Shown: positions 1 through 6,674, numbered from the stretch's first letter. The stretch is DNA of 11,995 nt from Desulfomicrobium sp. (GCA_003542385.1 DPKT01000023.1:1-11995); one strand, 5' to 3'. Made by a program: numbers and translations. Notes: generated from the sequence alone by a model not told the origin.

Positions 1-23
1 CCTTACCACTTGGCTATGCCGCC
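1..23 (-). tRNA. tRNA-Cys, 5' part only (runs off the window edge)
   Basis: The reverse complement begins GGCGGCATAGCCAAGTGGTA and continues with AGG. This is the acceptor strand, D-arm start and D-loop typical of bacterial tRNA-Cys. The rest, including the anticodon, lies outside the window, so the identity rests on the 5' third and on the neighbour: Gly(GCC) followed by Cys is a common bacterial tRNA order (as in E. coli glyW-cysT). It is probably co-transcribed with the tRNA-Gly, only 7 bases separating it from the encoded CCA. Confidence 0.7.
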
Positions 24-30
24 TGATCTG

Positions 31-105
<75 letters not shown>

Positions 106-121
106 TCAACGAGGAGTCGTG

Positions 122-148
122 TTTATAAAGGCCGGTGTCGGCTGTCAA
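122..148 (-). promoter_or_regulatory. Probable sigma-70 promoter of the tRNA-Gly/tRNA-Cys cluster
   Basis: On the minus strand an exact TTGACA (148-143) is followed by TATAAA (127-122) with 15 bases between; shifting the -10 by two bases gives TAAACA at the ideal 17. Transcription would start near 115, giving a leader of about 10 bases before the mature 5' end at 105, which is usual for a tRNA operon. The spacing is short, so the exact -10 is uncertain. Confidence 0.55.
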
Positions 149-284
149 CCAAAATCTGATTTTTTCTTTTCACCTGGCCGACAAAGGATTATTCTTATCA
201 AAAGAGGCGTACGCATCCCCCGGGGGTTTACTTTTTGGTGGTCAGTGAATACTAACTCTCTCTCCTTAGACAATCGGCCTGTTC

Positions 285-290
285 AGGAGG
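285..290 (+). promoter_or_regulatory. Strong Shine-Dalgarno of dksA (AGGAGG)
   Basis: A perfect AGGAGG lies 7 bases before the ATG at 298 and fixes the dksA start. Upstream, TTTACT and TACTAA 17 bases apart (about 227-255) could be a weak promoter, but the match is too poor to annotate. Confidence 0.85.
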
Positions 291-297
291 ACGTACC

Positions 298-660
298 ATG
301 GAAGCCAAGGACCTTGAGTTCTTCAGAGAATATTTGACCAAGATGATTGACGACATCCAGCGTCAGGGCGAGGCGACCATCGAGGAAATGTCGGACAACG
401 TGGAGTACTACTCCGATCCCGCCGACAGGGCCTCTGCCGAGTCAGACCGCACTTTCACCCTGCGCCTGCGCGACCGGGACCGCAAGCTGATCAAGAAGAT
501 CAATGAGGCCCTGGACCGCATCGACGACGGCTCCTTCGGCGTCTGCGAGGACTGCGGCGAGGACATCGGGATTCCGCGCCTCAAGGCGCGCCCCATGACC
601 ACGCTGTGCATCGAGTGCAAGAGTCGCCGGGAAGAGGAAGAGCGGTTGCGCGGCGACTAG
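298..660 (+). CDS. dksA: RNA polymerase-binding transcription factor DksA
   Basis: DksA binds in the secondary channel of RNA polymerase and, with ppGpp, lowers initiation at rRNA-type promoters and activates amino-acid biosynthesis promoters. The 120-residue product has an N-terminal coiled-coil half whose tip reads DPADRA (residues 40-45), keeping the DxxDxA pattern needed for activity. It is followed by an RLRDRDRKLIKKI helix and a C-terminal four-cysteine zinc finger (C83, C86, C104, C107), so it is a zinc-type rather than cysteine-poor DksA. It is shorter at the N terminus than E. coli DksA (151 residues) and ends in an acidic/basic tail. The start is fixed by AGGAGG 7 bases upstream. 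It is a single gene with its own terminator. TraR-like proteins are much shorter, so the DksA call is secure. Confidence 0.95.
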   Translation: MEAKDLEFFREYLTKMIDDIQRQGEATIEEMSDNVEYYSDPADRASAESDRTFTLRLRDRDRKLIKKINEALDRIDDGSFGVCEDCGEDIGIPRLKARPMTTLCIECKSRREEEERLRGD

Positions 661-690
661 GGCCGCACCCCGGTCTTCAAGTTCATCAAG

Positions 691-720
691 GCGCGTACCG
701 TTCCGGGACGCGCTTTTTTT
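691..720 (+). terminator. Rho-independent terminator of dksA
   Basis: The stem GCGCGT (691-696) pairs with ACGCGC (708-713). Inside the loop CCG/CGG can extend the helix past an A-G mismatch. Seven T residues (714-720) follow directly. It lies 30 bases after the dksA stop. The T run and the next three bases (GTT) also serve as the target of the adjoining group II intron. Confidence 0.9.
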
Positions 721-861
721 GTTGTGCGCCCGGCAGGGCGCACCCACTTGGAGGTGCAAGTCCTCTGCGTACCCGACAGGGGGAAGCGCTAGCCGGACGG
801 CAAGGGTGTCCACCGCGAGGTGGAATCTGAAGGAAGCCGCAGGCAAAACCCTGGCTCGACG

Positions 862-869
862 AACAGAAA
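862..869 (+). other. Proposed EBS1 of the intron
   Basis: AACAGAAA is complementary to the last eight bases of the 5' exon (716-723), counting one G-U pair, and lies in domain I next to a CCGC...GCGG hairpin. Class IIC introns use a short EBS1-IBS1 pairing together with recognition of a stem-loop, which fits. The assignment comes from complementarity only, without a full fold. Confidence 0.6.
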
Positions 870-1130
870 CCGCATATGAGGCGGCCGCGCCGGATGAGAA
901 GGCAACTATCTTCAAAGTCCAATACCTGTCCGGAAGGCGCGGACGTATATGCGGCGGGCATAAGGGGGAAGGTGGGTGTGCATTACCCGGGGAGATCTGG
1001 GCGTTTGCCATGTGCTACCGGCGTCGAGAGGCGCGGGGATGAGCGCCCAGAAGTCAGCAGAGGTCATAGTAGGTCCCTCGACCGGACTGAAGGACCGAAC
1101 ATGTAACATGGGACAGGAGCCGGAATTTCG

Positions 1131-2519
1131 ATGGCCAGCAGTAACGCAGAAGGGCAGAGACATTCTGCCGCCATGACCGAGGGTAGGGGACGGAATCCCC
1201 GAGAGCAGGCCTGTGGTGCGGATGTGGTCACGGGAAGGATGGGGTTCTCCTGGCCGAAGGCTATGGACGTGATGGAAGCGGTGGTCGAACGCGAGAACAT
1301 GCGCGCCGCGGCAAAGCGGGTGCGCAGCAACAAGGGTGTCCCCGGCGTCGACGGCATGCGTGTCGAGGACGTCTGGGGGTACTACGGTCCTCATATCGAG
1401 AAGTCACTTCTGGACGGGAGCTACGAACCGCAACCGGTTCTGGGGGTGGAGATCCCCAAGCCCGGCGGCGGTACTCGGCAACTGGGTATCCCCACAGCCA
1501 TGGACCGTCTGATCCAGCAGGCGCTGCATCAGGTGCTCACGCCGATCTTCAATCCCGGCTTCTCCGACTCCAGCTACGGGTTCCGTCCCGGTAGAAGCGC
1601 GCATCAGGCCGTGCAGAAGGCACGGGAGCATGTCGCCGCCGGCAAACGATTCGTGGTGGATATGGATCTGGAGAAGTTTTTCGACCGCGTGAATCATGAC
1701 GTGCTGATGGCACGCGTGGGGCGCAAGATCGGGGACAAGCGGGTGCTCGGCCTCATCCGCCGATTCCTGCAAGCGGGGCTGATGAAGGGCGGTCTGTGCA
1801 GCCAGCGAGCGGAGGGCACTCCGCAAGGAGGGCCGCTCTCTCCGCTGCTGTCAAACATCCTGTTGGACGATCTGGACAAGGAACTCGAACGCCGAGGTCA
1901 TGCGTTCTGCCGGTACGCGGATGACTGCAACATCTATGTGCGCACTCACCGCTCGGGAGAGCGCGTCATGGCCTCGGTCAGCCGGTATCTGCAAACCCGG
2001 CTGAAGCTTCAGGTAAACGCCGCCAAGAGCGCGGTGGACCGGCCCTGGAACCGCAAGTTCCTGGGTTACAGCATGACGTTTCACAAACAGCCTCGGCTGA
2101 AAGTGGCCCCTGCGGTCGTTGCCCGGTTGAAAGACTCGGTACGCGAAGAATGCCGCAAGGGACGCGGTCGATCCCTGCAAGCGGTGATCGACATCCTCAC
2201 GCTGAAACTGCGTGGCTGGGTGAACTACTTCAAGCTGGTCGAAGTGAAGAGCGTGTTCGAGGAACTTGACGGGTGGGTACGGCGTCGTCTGCGTTTGATT
2301 CTTTGGCGTCAGTGGAAGCGGGTCTACACCCGGGCCAGAAATCTGATGCGAAGGGGCATGAACAAGGACCGCGCACTGAAGTCCGCAATGAACGGTCGCG
2401 GACCATGGTGGAACTCGGGGGCCTCGCACATGAACGAGGCCTTTCCCAAGAAGTACTTCGACAAACTAGGACTCGTGTCGCTGCTGGATCATTACCGGAA
2501 ACTTCAATGTGTTGCATGA
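1131..2519 (+). CDS. ltrA: Group II intron reverse transcriptase/maturase
   Basis: This intron-encoded protein of 462 residues binds its own intron RNA to promote splicing and copies it into DNA during retrohoming. The RT fingers/palm domain starts near residue 45. Visible motifs are SNKGVPGVDG (66-75), YGFRPGRSAHQA (149-160), VVDMDLEKFFD (175-185) with a catalytic Asp at 179, GTPQGGPLSPLLSN (229-242), and RYADD (261-265) with the Asp pair 264-265. The maturase X domain covers roughly 345-450, with RGWVNYFKL (361-369) and RGPWWNSG (423-430). No HNH endonuclease follows, as in class C proteins. The start has AGGAG 11 bases upstream; a second ATG at 1239 is possible and would still keep the RT core. 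The frame is intact and all catalytic residues are present. Confidence 0.93.
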   Translation: MASSNAEGQRHSAAMTEGRGRNPREQACGADVVTGRMGFSWPKAMDVMEAVVERENMRAAAKRVRSNKGVPGVDGMRVEDVWGYYGPHIEKSLLDGSYEPQPVLGVEIPKPGGGTRQLGIPTAMDRLIQQALHQVLTPIFNPGFSDSSYGFRPGRSAHQAVQKAREHVAAGKRFVVDMDLEKFFDRVNHDVLMARVGRKIGDKRVLGLIRRFLQAGLMKGGLCSQRAEGTPQGGPLSPLLSNILLDDLDKELERRGHAFCRYADDCNIYVRTHRSGERVMASVSRYLQTRLKLQVNAAKSAVDRPWNRKFLGYSMTFHKQPRLKVAPAVVARLKDSVREECRKGRGRSLQAVIDILTLKLRGWVNYFKLVEVKSVFEELDGWVRRRLRLILWRQWKRVYTRARNLMRRGMNKDRALKSAMNGRGPWWNSGASHMNEAFPKKYFDKLGLVSLLDHYRKLQCVA

Positions 2520-2520
2520 A

Positions 2521-2550
2521 CCGCCGTATACGGAACCGTACGTACGGTGG
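2521..2550 (+). ncRNA. Group II intron domain V (catalytic hairpin)
   Basis: The 9-base lower strands 2521-2529 and 2542-2550 pair with a G-U at the third position, then a two-base AC bulge (2540-2541) and a short upper stem ACG/CGT with a GAAC loop follow. By position the catalytic triad is CGC (2522-2524), the variant known from the class IIC intron of Oceanobacillus iheyensis, rather than the commoner AGC. The hairpin is 30 bases against the usual 34 and lacks a GNRA tetraloop. Confidence 0.8.
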
Positions 2551-2553
2551 TGT

Positions 2554-2590
2554 GGGAGGACGGCGGGGGTGACCCCGCCTCCTACCCGAT
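2554..2590 (+). ncRNA. Group II intron domain VI with bulged branch-point A
   Basis: GGG-AGGA-C-GGCGGGG (2554-2568) pairs with CCCCGCC-TCCT-A-CCC (2573-2587) around a GTGA loop. C2561 and A2584 are unpaired. A2584 is the seventh base from the proposed 3' end, the expected place for the lariat branch point, and this fixes the intron end at 2590. Confidence 0.75.
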
Positions 2591-2632
2591 ATGGTCTGCG
2601 TCGTCCCGTTTGAGGTGGGCTACATAAAACGT

Positions 2633-3310
2633 TCAGCCATGCTTCCGCCCCACTCCCGCAACGGCCAGCAAGCCCAGGCCGAGGAGAAGCATGGTGGAGG
2701 GTTCAGGTACGGTTGGCGGTTGCTCGCCTGCGCCTACAACACCGACGGTGAAGCCATGCCAATTCTCCGAGGTGTGGGTGAATGAGATGGCGCTGTATGT
2801 GCCCGGCAATCTGATCACGCCGTGAACTTCGCCGTTTCCGTAAAAACCGTCCCTGTCGCTATTGAGAATGGGCGTCCCGGTGCCAAAATAGCCTGCGCCG
2901 TAGCTGAGAATTTCTATCGGCACTCCGAAGTCGACGGTGTTGAAGTTCCAACTCACCAACGCGATGAGAGGATCAAGCACCGCTTGGGAAAACGTGATGT
3001 TGACGGTTCCCCCAGTGCTCAGGGCAATGATGTCAGAGGCCGGTGGCGCGTTGCCGACGACTGGGGAGATATACGGAGTAGAAGGGTTCCAGTAGTTCGT
3101 TCCTCCGCTTGTCTGCGCAAAGGAATAAGTTCCGGAAAACGCGACGTTGATCGCTCCCGACCCTGGGTCAAGGGTGCCGATCACGCCGGGAGATGCCGAC
3201 GTTACGCTTGTCCAGTCCGTCCAGTAGACGGTATCCGCACAAACAAGAGTTGCTGAGAGCAGTATTGCGCAACTAACTAATATACTGCTAAAAATTAACT
3301 TTTTGTTCAT
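2633..3310 (-). CDS. Secreted PEP-CTERM sorting-domain protein
   Basis: A 225-residue exported protein. Residues 1-25 form a signal peptide (MNKK, hydrophobic core, cleavage likely after VCA). The C-terminal 25 residues (201-225) are a textbook PEP-CTERM signal: VPEPST, a hydrophobic stretch LLLGLGLLAVAGV, then basic RKHG. Such tails are recognised by an exosortase (EpsH/XrtA family), which cleaves and anchors or releases the protein at the cell surface, usually together with exopolysaccharide production. The middle is rich in Gly, Ser, Thr, Asn and aromatic residues, probably beta-sheet, with no domain I recognise and no internal cysteine in the mature part. The start is fixed by AAGGAGGTG (3317-3325) 6 bases upstream. 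It has no exosortase neighbour here. Its coding sequence is visibly less GC-rich than the flanking genes. Confidence 0.88.
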   Translation of the reverse strand: MNKKLIFSSILVSCAILLSATLVCADTVYWTDWTSVTSASPGVIGTLDPGSGAINVAFSGTYSFAQTSGGTNYWNPSTPYISPVVGNAPPASDIIALSTGGTVNITFSQAVLDPLIALVSWNFNTVDFGVPIEILSYGAGYFGTGTPILNSDRDGFYGNGEVHGVIRLPGTYSAISFTHTSENWHGFTVGVVGAGEQPPTVPEPSTMLLLGLGLLAVAGVGRKHG

Positions 3311-3316
3311 GGCTCA

Positions 3317-3325
3317 CACCTCCTT
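3317..3325 (-). promoter_or_regulatory. Very strong Shine-Dalgarno of the PEP-CTERM gene
   Basis: On the minus strand AAGGAGGTG lies 6 bases before the ATG at 3310. It is a near-complete match to the 16S anti-SD and suggests high expression. Confidence 0.85.
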
Positions 3326-3539
3326 GCCGGTGTCATGATATGAAAGGCATGCATCCGGCATACCACTGCGGTAACCTGCCAATCCGATTCATCTCTTCGA
3401 TTTTAAATGTTTTTTACGTCTGGCGGTGTGTAAGCGATTCCGACAGGAAGAACGTCCCCGCGAGAGCGGTTCAATGAAGATATGCTTCTATTTCGGATGG
3501 ATGCATGCGGAGGTTGGGTGTAAAAAAGGAAAGACACCG

Positions 3540-3562
3540 AAAATCGGGCAACGGCTTGCCCG
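3540..3562 (-). terminator. Possible terminator downstream of the MFS transporter gene
   Basis: On the minus strand CGGGCAA-GCCG-TTGCCCG is a perfect 7-bp stem with a 4-base loop, followed directly by ATTTT and further on by a T-rich stretch (TTTCC, TTTTTT). It lies about 180 bp past the transporter stop, so read-through of that distance is implied. Confidence 0.45.
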
Positions 3563-3702
3563 TCGGCGGGATGGGCCGCCTGGCGATGACGGATGTCGTC
3601 GAGAGATGATTGGTTGGCGTGTTTCGGAATGGCCCGACTACTCCCGTTCCCCAGAAGACCGACGACGCGATTTTCCCAAAGGAAAGGAAGAGACGGGGCA
3701 GG

Positions 3703-3725
3703 TCCGGCATCGCCGGAAGGTTTTT
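3703..3725 (+). terminator. Hairpin with T run, plus-strand polarity
   Basis: TCCGGC (3703-3708) pairs with GCCGGA (3712-3717) around ATC, followed by AGG and five T (3721-3725). The T run suits termination of plus-strand transcription, yet no plus-strand gene lies upstream nearer than the intron. It may block antisense reading into the transporter gene or have no role. Confidence 0.3.
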
Positions 3726-3744
3726 GCGGCGGGCGAAGGCCGGG

Positions 3745-4920
3745 TTATTCCGTCCGCGCCCGCCCGAGTCTCGGCAGCAGGGCCAGGACCAGGGCGCTGG
3801 TGGCCACGCCGACCAGGGCCAGGGTCAGGATCTTGTTGTCCCAGGGCAGGGCGATGAACCACATGGCCGTGGCGCCGCCCACGAAGTAGGTGAACATGAT
3901 GAGCGACGCTGCCGAACCCGCGTCCTGCCGGACCTGTTCGAGCAGGAAGTTGCTGCTCGGCGGGCGGGTCATTCCCAGGCTCATGGTCAGGAAAGCCATG
4001 GGCACGGCCATGCCCCAGGGACCGAGTTCCGCGCAGAAGGCCAAGGCCACGGCTCCGGCCAGGATGCCGCAGTACCCCATGATGATGATCTTGAATCCGG
4101 GCATGCGGCGCTTGAGCAGACGGCCGCAGATCCAGAAGCCGAGCATCAGCGCCCCCGAATTGAAGGCGAAGAAGTAGCTGTAGACCTGTTCGCTGAGGCC
4201 AAAGTGGTCGATGAAGATGAACGCGGACCCGCCGATGAAGCAGAAGAGCGGGGTCATCCCCAAGGCGATGAGGGTGCACAGCGTCATGAAGCGCAGGTTG
4301 GCTATGAGCTTCACGTAGGCCGCCAGGACCTGCCCGAGGCTGCGGCCCGTGGCCGGAGCGGGTTCCTTCAGCCGCCACACGCCCCACATGGACACGACGC
4401 CGAGCACGACCTGGGTGTGGAAAATGAGCGGCCAGCCGGCGAAATTCAGGATGAGTCCGCCGAGCACCGGGGCCAGCATGGGCGCCAGGGACACGATGAC
4501 GGCCATGTGGGCCATGACGCGCTCGCGCTCGGCTCCTTCGAAACAGTCCTTGGTCATGGCCAGGGAGAGGGTCGAGGCCGAGGCCGCGCCCATGCCCTGC
4601 AGGATGCGTCCGAACACGAGCATCCACGGGCTGTCGGCCGCGGCGCAGACCAGGCAGGCCAGGATGTAGATGGAAATGCCGGCCATGAGCACGGGCTTGC
4701 GGCCGTAGCGGTCCGAAATGGGGCCGTAGAAGAGCAGGGCCAGGCTGAAACTGACGAAAAAGGCCACCAGCGTCAGGTTGATGGTCGCCTCGGTGGTGTT
4801 CCAGAGGGCCGTCAGGGAGGGCAGGGCCGGCAGATACATGTCCGTGGACAGCGGCGGAAAGGCCGCCAGCAGGGCCAGGATGAGCAGGGCGCGGATTTTG
4901 GTCGGGGCTGATGTCGTCAT
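3745..4920 (-). CDS. Bcr/CflA family multidrug efflux MFS transporter
   Basis: A 391-residue inner-membrane protein of the DHA1 (12-TM) drug:proton antiporter group. The first helix carries STDMYLPALP (25-34), the signature of Bcr/CflA proteins. MFS motif A GPISDRYGRKPVLMAG (66-81) sits in the loop after TM2, a motif-B-like RILQGMGAA is at 105-113, and the antiporter motif C is in SLAPMLAPVLGGLI (144-157). Length and the charged TM6-7 loop (residues about 180-200) are normal. Relatives export bicyclomycin, chloramphenicol, sulfonamides or cysteine; the substrate here cannot be read. The ATG has no clear Shine-Dalgarno. It is divergent from the 156-residue gene, sharing a 149-bp upstream region; no adjacent regulator gene is seen. 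Confidence 0.9.
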   Translation of the reverse strand: MTTSAPTKIRALLILALLAAFPPLSTDMYLPALPSLTALWNTTEATINLTLVAFFVSFSLALLFYGPISDRYGRKPVLMAGISIYILACLVCAAADSPWMLVFGRILQGMGAASASTLSLAMTKDCFEGAERERVMAHMAVIVSLAPMLAPVLGGLILNFAGWPLIFHTQVVLGVVSMWGVWRLKEPAPATGRSLGQVLAAYVKLIANLRFMTLCTLIALGMTPLFCFIGGSAFIFIDHFGLSEQVYSYFFAFNSGALMLGFWICGRLLKRRMPGFKIIIMGYCGILAGAVALAFCAELGPWGMAVPMAFLTMSLGMTRPPSSNFLLEQVRQDAGSAASLIMFTYFVGGATAMWFIALPWDNKILTLALVGVATSALVLALLPRLGRARTE

Positions 4921-5056
4921 GGTCTTTGTGTGGTGAAAGGGTGAGGGGCAGCCCTACTCCTCCGACCGCAGGCAGGCAAGGGAAAACCCCTTGCCCCGGT
5001 GAATTCCGGCCTTCTGGAACGCAGCCTGCAAGAGAAGGGGTGCAAGGAATTTTTTT

Positions 5057-5063
5057 CCGGAGG
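5057..5063 (+). promoter_or_regulatory. Shine-Dalgarno deciding the start at 5070
   Basis: CCGGAGG ends 6 bases before the ATG at 5070. The frame stays open upstream to 4911, but the extra codons lie in the divergent promoter region and begin inside the transporter's start, so the later ATG is preferred. Confidence 0.75.
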
Positions 5064-5069
5064 CATCCC

Positions 5070-5540
5070 ATGACCATCGCTCCCCTGGCCGTCCTCGGCA
5101 TAGCCAAAGCGGCGTTCTCCGTCATCGGCTCCCTGGCCGACGCCGTCAGCCGTCCCGACCCCCGTCCTTCCCAGACCATGCGGCAGGCGTTCCCGCAGGC
5201 GCAGGAGACCGTCTGGCATCAGCTCGGCAAGGGTGTCGACGTCCGCGCCTTGACCCGGGACGAGTTGGCCGCCGTGTCGCAGCAGCTCTACCGCAGCGGG
5301 GCCATCGGCCTGGACGATCACGCCGCCTTGAGCCTCGACCCGAGCTTCGCGGGCTCCGCCGAGCTGCTCACGTCGCCCGACGGCAGCGGCCGGGTGGACT
5401 GGTTGGCTGAATTTCAGGCCCGCCTGGCCCGTCATCTGGAGCAGGGTGACGAAGGTTCCGCCGCTCAGGATCGGCGCGTTCTCGACATCCTGGGCCGCCT
5501 GCAGGCCGGCGGCAAGGGCGTCACGTCCATCAGAGTCTGA
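5070..5540 (+). CDS. Hypothetical protein, 156 residues, conserved-looking
   Basis: I do not recognise a named domain. The N terminus (residues 3-26) is an Ala/Val/Leu-rich amphipathic helix rather than a clear signal peptide, as it has no basic N-region. Residues 60-90 (ALTRDELAAVSQQLYRSGAI and on to HAALSLDP) read as a compact helix-turn-helix-like block suggesting a small folded module. Residues 110-146 (VDWLAEFQARLARHLEQ, then RRVLDILGRLQ) are predicted helical. It has no cysteine and no transmembrane segment. Codon use matches the neighbours and the Shine-Dalgarno is good, so it is probably expressed. It is convergent with the BASS transporter, only 25 bp away, with no strong terminator between them. 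A cytoplasmic accessory role is possible but no function is claimed. Confidence 0.75.
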   Translation: MTIAPLAVLGIAKAAFSVIGSLADAVSRPDPRPSQTMRQAFPQAQETVWHQLGKGVDVRALTRDELAAVSQQLYRSGAIGLDDHAALSLDPSFAGSAELLTSPDGSGRVDWLAEFQARLARHLEQGDEGSAAQDRRVLDILGRLQAGGKGVTSIRV

Positions 5541-5565
5541 AACGGCAAAGTTTGCCCGTCACCGC

Positions 5566-6528
5566 TCAGGCCTGGGCGTTGTTCCCGCCTGAAGATTCTT
5601 CCTCGTCACCGTTCCCGCCCCTTGTCCAGAACCGCGCCAGGGTCATTCCGGCCAGGTTCTGCCACAGACTGAAGATCGCCCCGGCCAAAGCCGCGCCCGG
5701 TCCGAAAAACGTTCCGGCCAGGGCCACGGCGAGCCCCGAATTCTGTATCCCGACCTCGATGGAGATGGTCCTGGCGGCTTGCCGCGTGCCGCCCATGGCC
5801 TTGGCTCCCCAGTATCCGCAGAGGAATCCGAGCCCGTTGTGCAGGACCACGGCCAGCATGACCAGGGCCGGAAACTGCAGGATGGTCTTTTGGTTCAGAG
5901 CCACGACGCAGGCGATGACGGCGGAGATCGTCAGCACGGAGATCGATGGGAAGATGCCGATGACCCCGCTCAGCCGTTTGCGCAGAAGCCTGCGCAGCAC
6001 GAGGCCGTCCAGGAGGGGGAAGAGCACGATCCAGAAGACGGACCGGACCATGGCCCAGAAGTCGACCTCGACCCGCGCGCCGGCCAGCAGCTCCACCAGG
6101 GCCGGAGTGACCAGCGGGGCAAGCAGCGTCGAGGCCAGCGTCATGACCACGGACAGGGGCACGTCGGCGCGGGCGAAGTAGGCCACGACGTTTGAGGCCG
6201 TGCCCGAAGGGCAGCAACCCACCAGAATGACGCCCAGGGCCGCTTCGGTCGGAAGGTTGAGCGCCAGGCACACGGCCCAGGCGATGGCGGGCATGAGCAC
6301 ATACTGCAACGCCACGCCCAGGCCCGCCGTGCGCCACTGCCTGCCCACGCGGACGAAATCCGAGAACTCCAGGGTCAGGCCCATACCGAACATGATGATG
6401 CCCAGGCCCAGGGAGATGTGCGGCCTGATCCAGGCGAAAAGCGGGGGATGCAGGAGGGCGAGGGCGGAAAAGCCGACGGCCAGGGTCAGGAAGTGCCGTT
6501 CGATCCATTGGGCCAAATTGCCAGGCAT
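5566..6528 (-). CDS. Bile acid:sodium symporter (BASS) family transporter, YocS/PanS-like
   Basis: A 320-residue inner-membrane protein with about 10 helices. Conserved BASS motifs are FGMGLTLEFSDF (47-58), GCCPSGTASN (104-113) in the first helix-crossover region, ALSVV-type ADVPLSVVMT (121-130), and EVGIQNSGLA (258-267) in the second crossover; these two crossovers form the sodium and substrate sites in solved BASS structures. The run LHNGLGFLCGYWG (229-241) and the ending SLWQNLAG resemble E. coli YocS (PanS), linked to pantothenate or ketopantoate uptake, so a small organic anion is a better guess than bile acid. The acidic/Gly C-terminal tail (residues 303-320) is soluble. GGAG (6534-6537) lies 5 bases before the start. 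It is not an ACR3 arsenite exporter by motif. Confidence 0.88.
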   Translation of the reverse strand: MPGNLAQWIERHFLTLAVGFSALALLHPPLFAWIRPHISLGLGIIMFGMGLTLEFSDFVRVGRQWRTAGLGVALQYVLMPAIAWAVCLALNLPTEAALGVILVGCCPSGTASNVVAYFARADVPLSVVMTLASTLLAPLVTPALVELLAGARVEVDFWAMVRSVFWIVLFPLLDGLVLRRLLRKRLSGVIGIFPSISVLTISAVIACVVALNQKTILQFPALVMLAVVLHNGLGFLCGYWGAKAMGGTRQAARTISIEVGIQNSGLAVALAGTFFGPGAALAGAIFSLWQNLAGMTLARFWTRGGNGDEEESSGGNNAQA

Positions 6529-6603
6529 GGGAACTCCGGTATCTGTTGGTTTCGGTCCCGGATGTGGCCCGAAACGGCGGGGCGCGTCAACGTCCGCGCA
6601 GAA

Positions 6604-6643
6604 AAAGAAGGAAAGAAACGGCGCGCCCTGATGAGGCGCGCCG
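6604..6643 (-). terminator. Strong Rho-independent terminator of the pilZ gene
   Basis: On the minus strand CGGCGCGCC (6643-6635) pairs with GGCGCGCCG (6627-6619) around a 7-base loop and is followed by TTTCTTTCCTTCTTTTTC. It lies 31 bp after the PilZ stop and separates that gene from the BASS transporter, so the two are independent units. Confidence 0.85.
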
Positions 6644-6674
6644 CGTTCCGGAAATCAGGAAAAGGGGGGCGGAT

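Larger units (their letters stand above)
724..2590 (+). mobile_element. Group II intron, probably class IIC, inserted just after the dksA terminator
   Basis: This is a self-splicing retroelement of 1867 bp. It begins with GTGCG (724-728), the group II 5' consensus, and ends in AT (2590), six bases after a bulged A at 2584 that should be the branch point. A ribozyme core of about 400 bp (domains I-III) precedes the ORF, which lies in domain IV; domains V and VI follow the stop codon at once. AACAGAAA at 862-869 can pair with the 5' exon TTTTTGTT (716-723) over 8 positions with one G-U, and is proposed as EBS1-IBS1. Insertion behind a terminator hairpin and an RT without endonuclease are both hallmarks of class IIC. 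Spliced exons would join ...TTTGTT to ATGGTC.... The element appears complete. Confidence 0.9.
3311..3744. other. 434-bp intergenic region between the PEP-CTERM gene and the MFS gene
   Basis: Both flanking genes are on the minus strand, so this is the leader of the PEP-CTERM gene plus the 3' flank of the transporter gene. It holds the Shine-Dalgarno at 3317, an AT-rich stretch around 3395-3418 suitable for a promoter but without clear -35/-10 boxes, and hairpins at 3545-3562 and 3703-3717. The open frames here (for example 3426-3857 plus, 3471-3710 minus) lack a Shine-Dalgarno and recognisable motifs and are judged spurious. Confidence 0.6.

Noticed and set aside
119..337. 72-codon plus-strand frame between the tRNA and dksA
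   Set aside because: It overlaps the tRNA promoter region and the dksA start in another frame, and has no Shine-Dalgarno or recognisable motif.
3326..3460. Sigma-54 promoter or c-di-GMP riboswitch upstream of the PEP-CTERM gene
   Set aside because: TGGCAG occurs on the minus strand, but the GG-N10-GC spacing and TTGC box are missing, and no GEMM core motifs could be found.
3638..5179. 513-codon minus-strand frame overlapping the Bcr/CflA gene
   Set aside because: It is a His/Arg/Pro/Gly-rich shadow; the neighbouring frame gives a complete MFS protein with all motifs. The 433-codon plus-strand frame at 3610-4911 is rejected for the same reason.
5543..5559. Hairpin between the convergent 156-residue gene and the BASS gene
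   Set aside because: ACGG.CAAA/TTTG.CCCGT pairs only with a bulge and almost no loop, and neither strand has a proper T tract.
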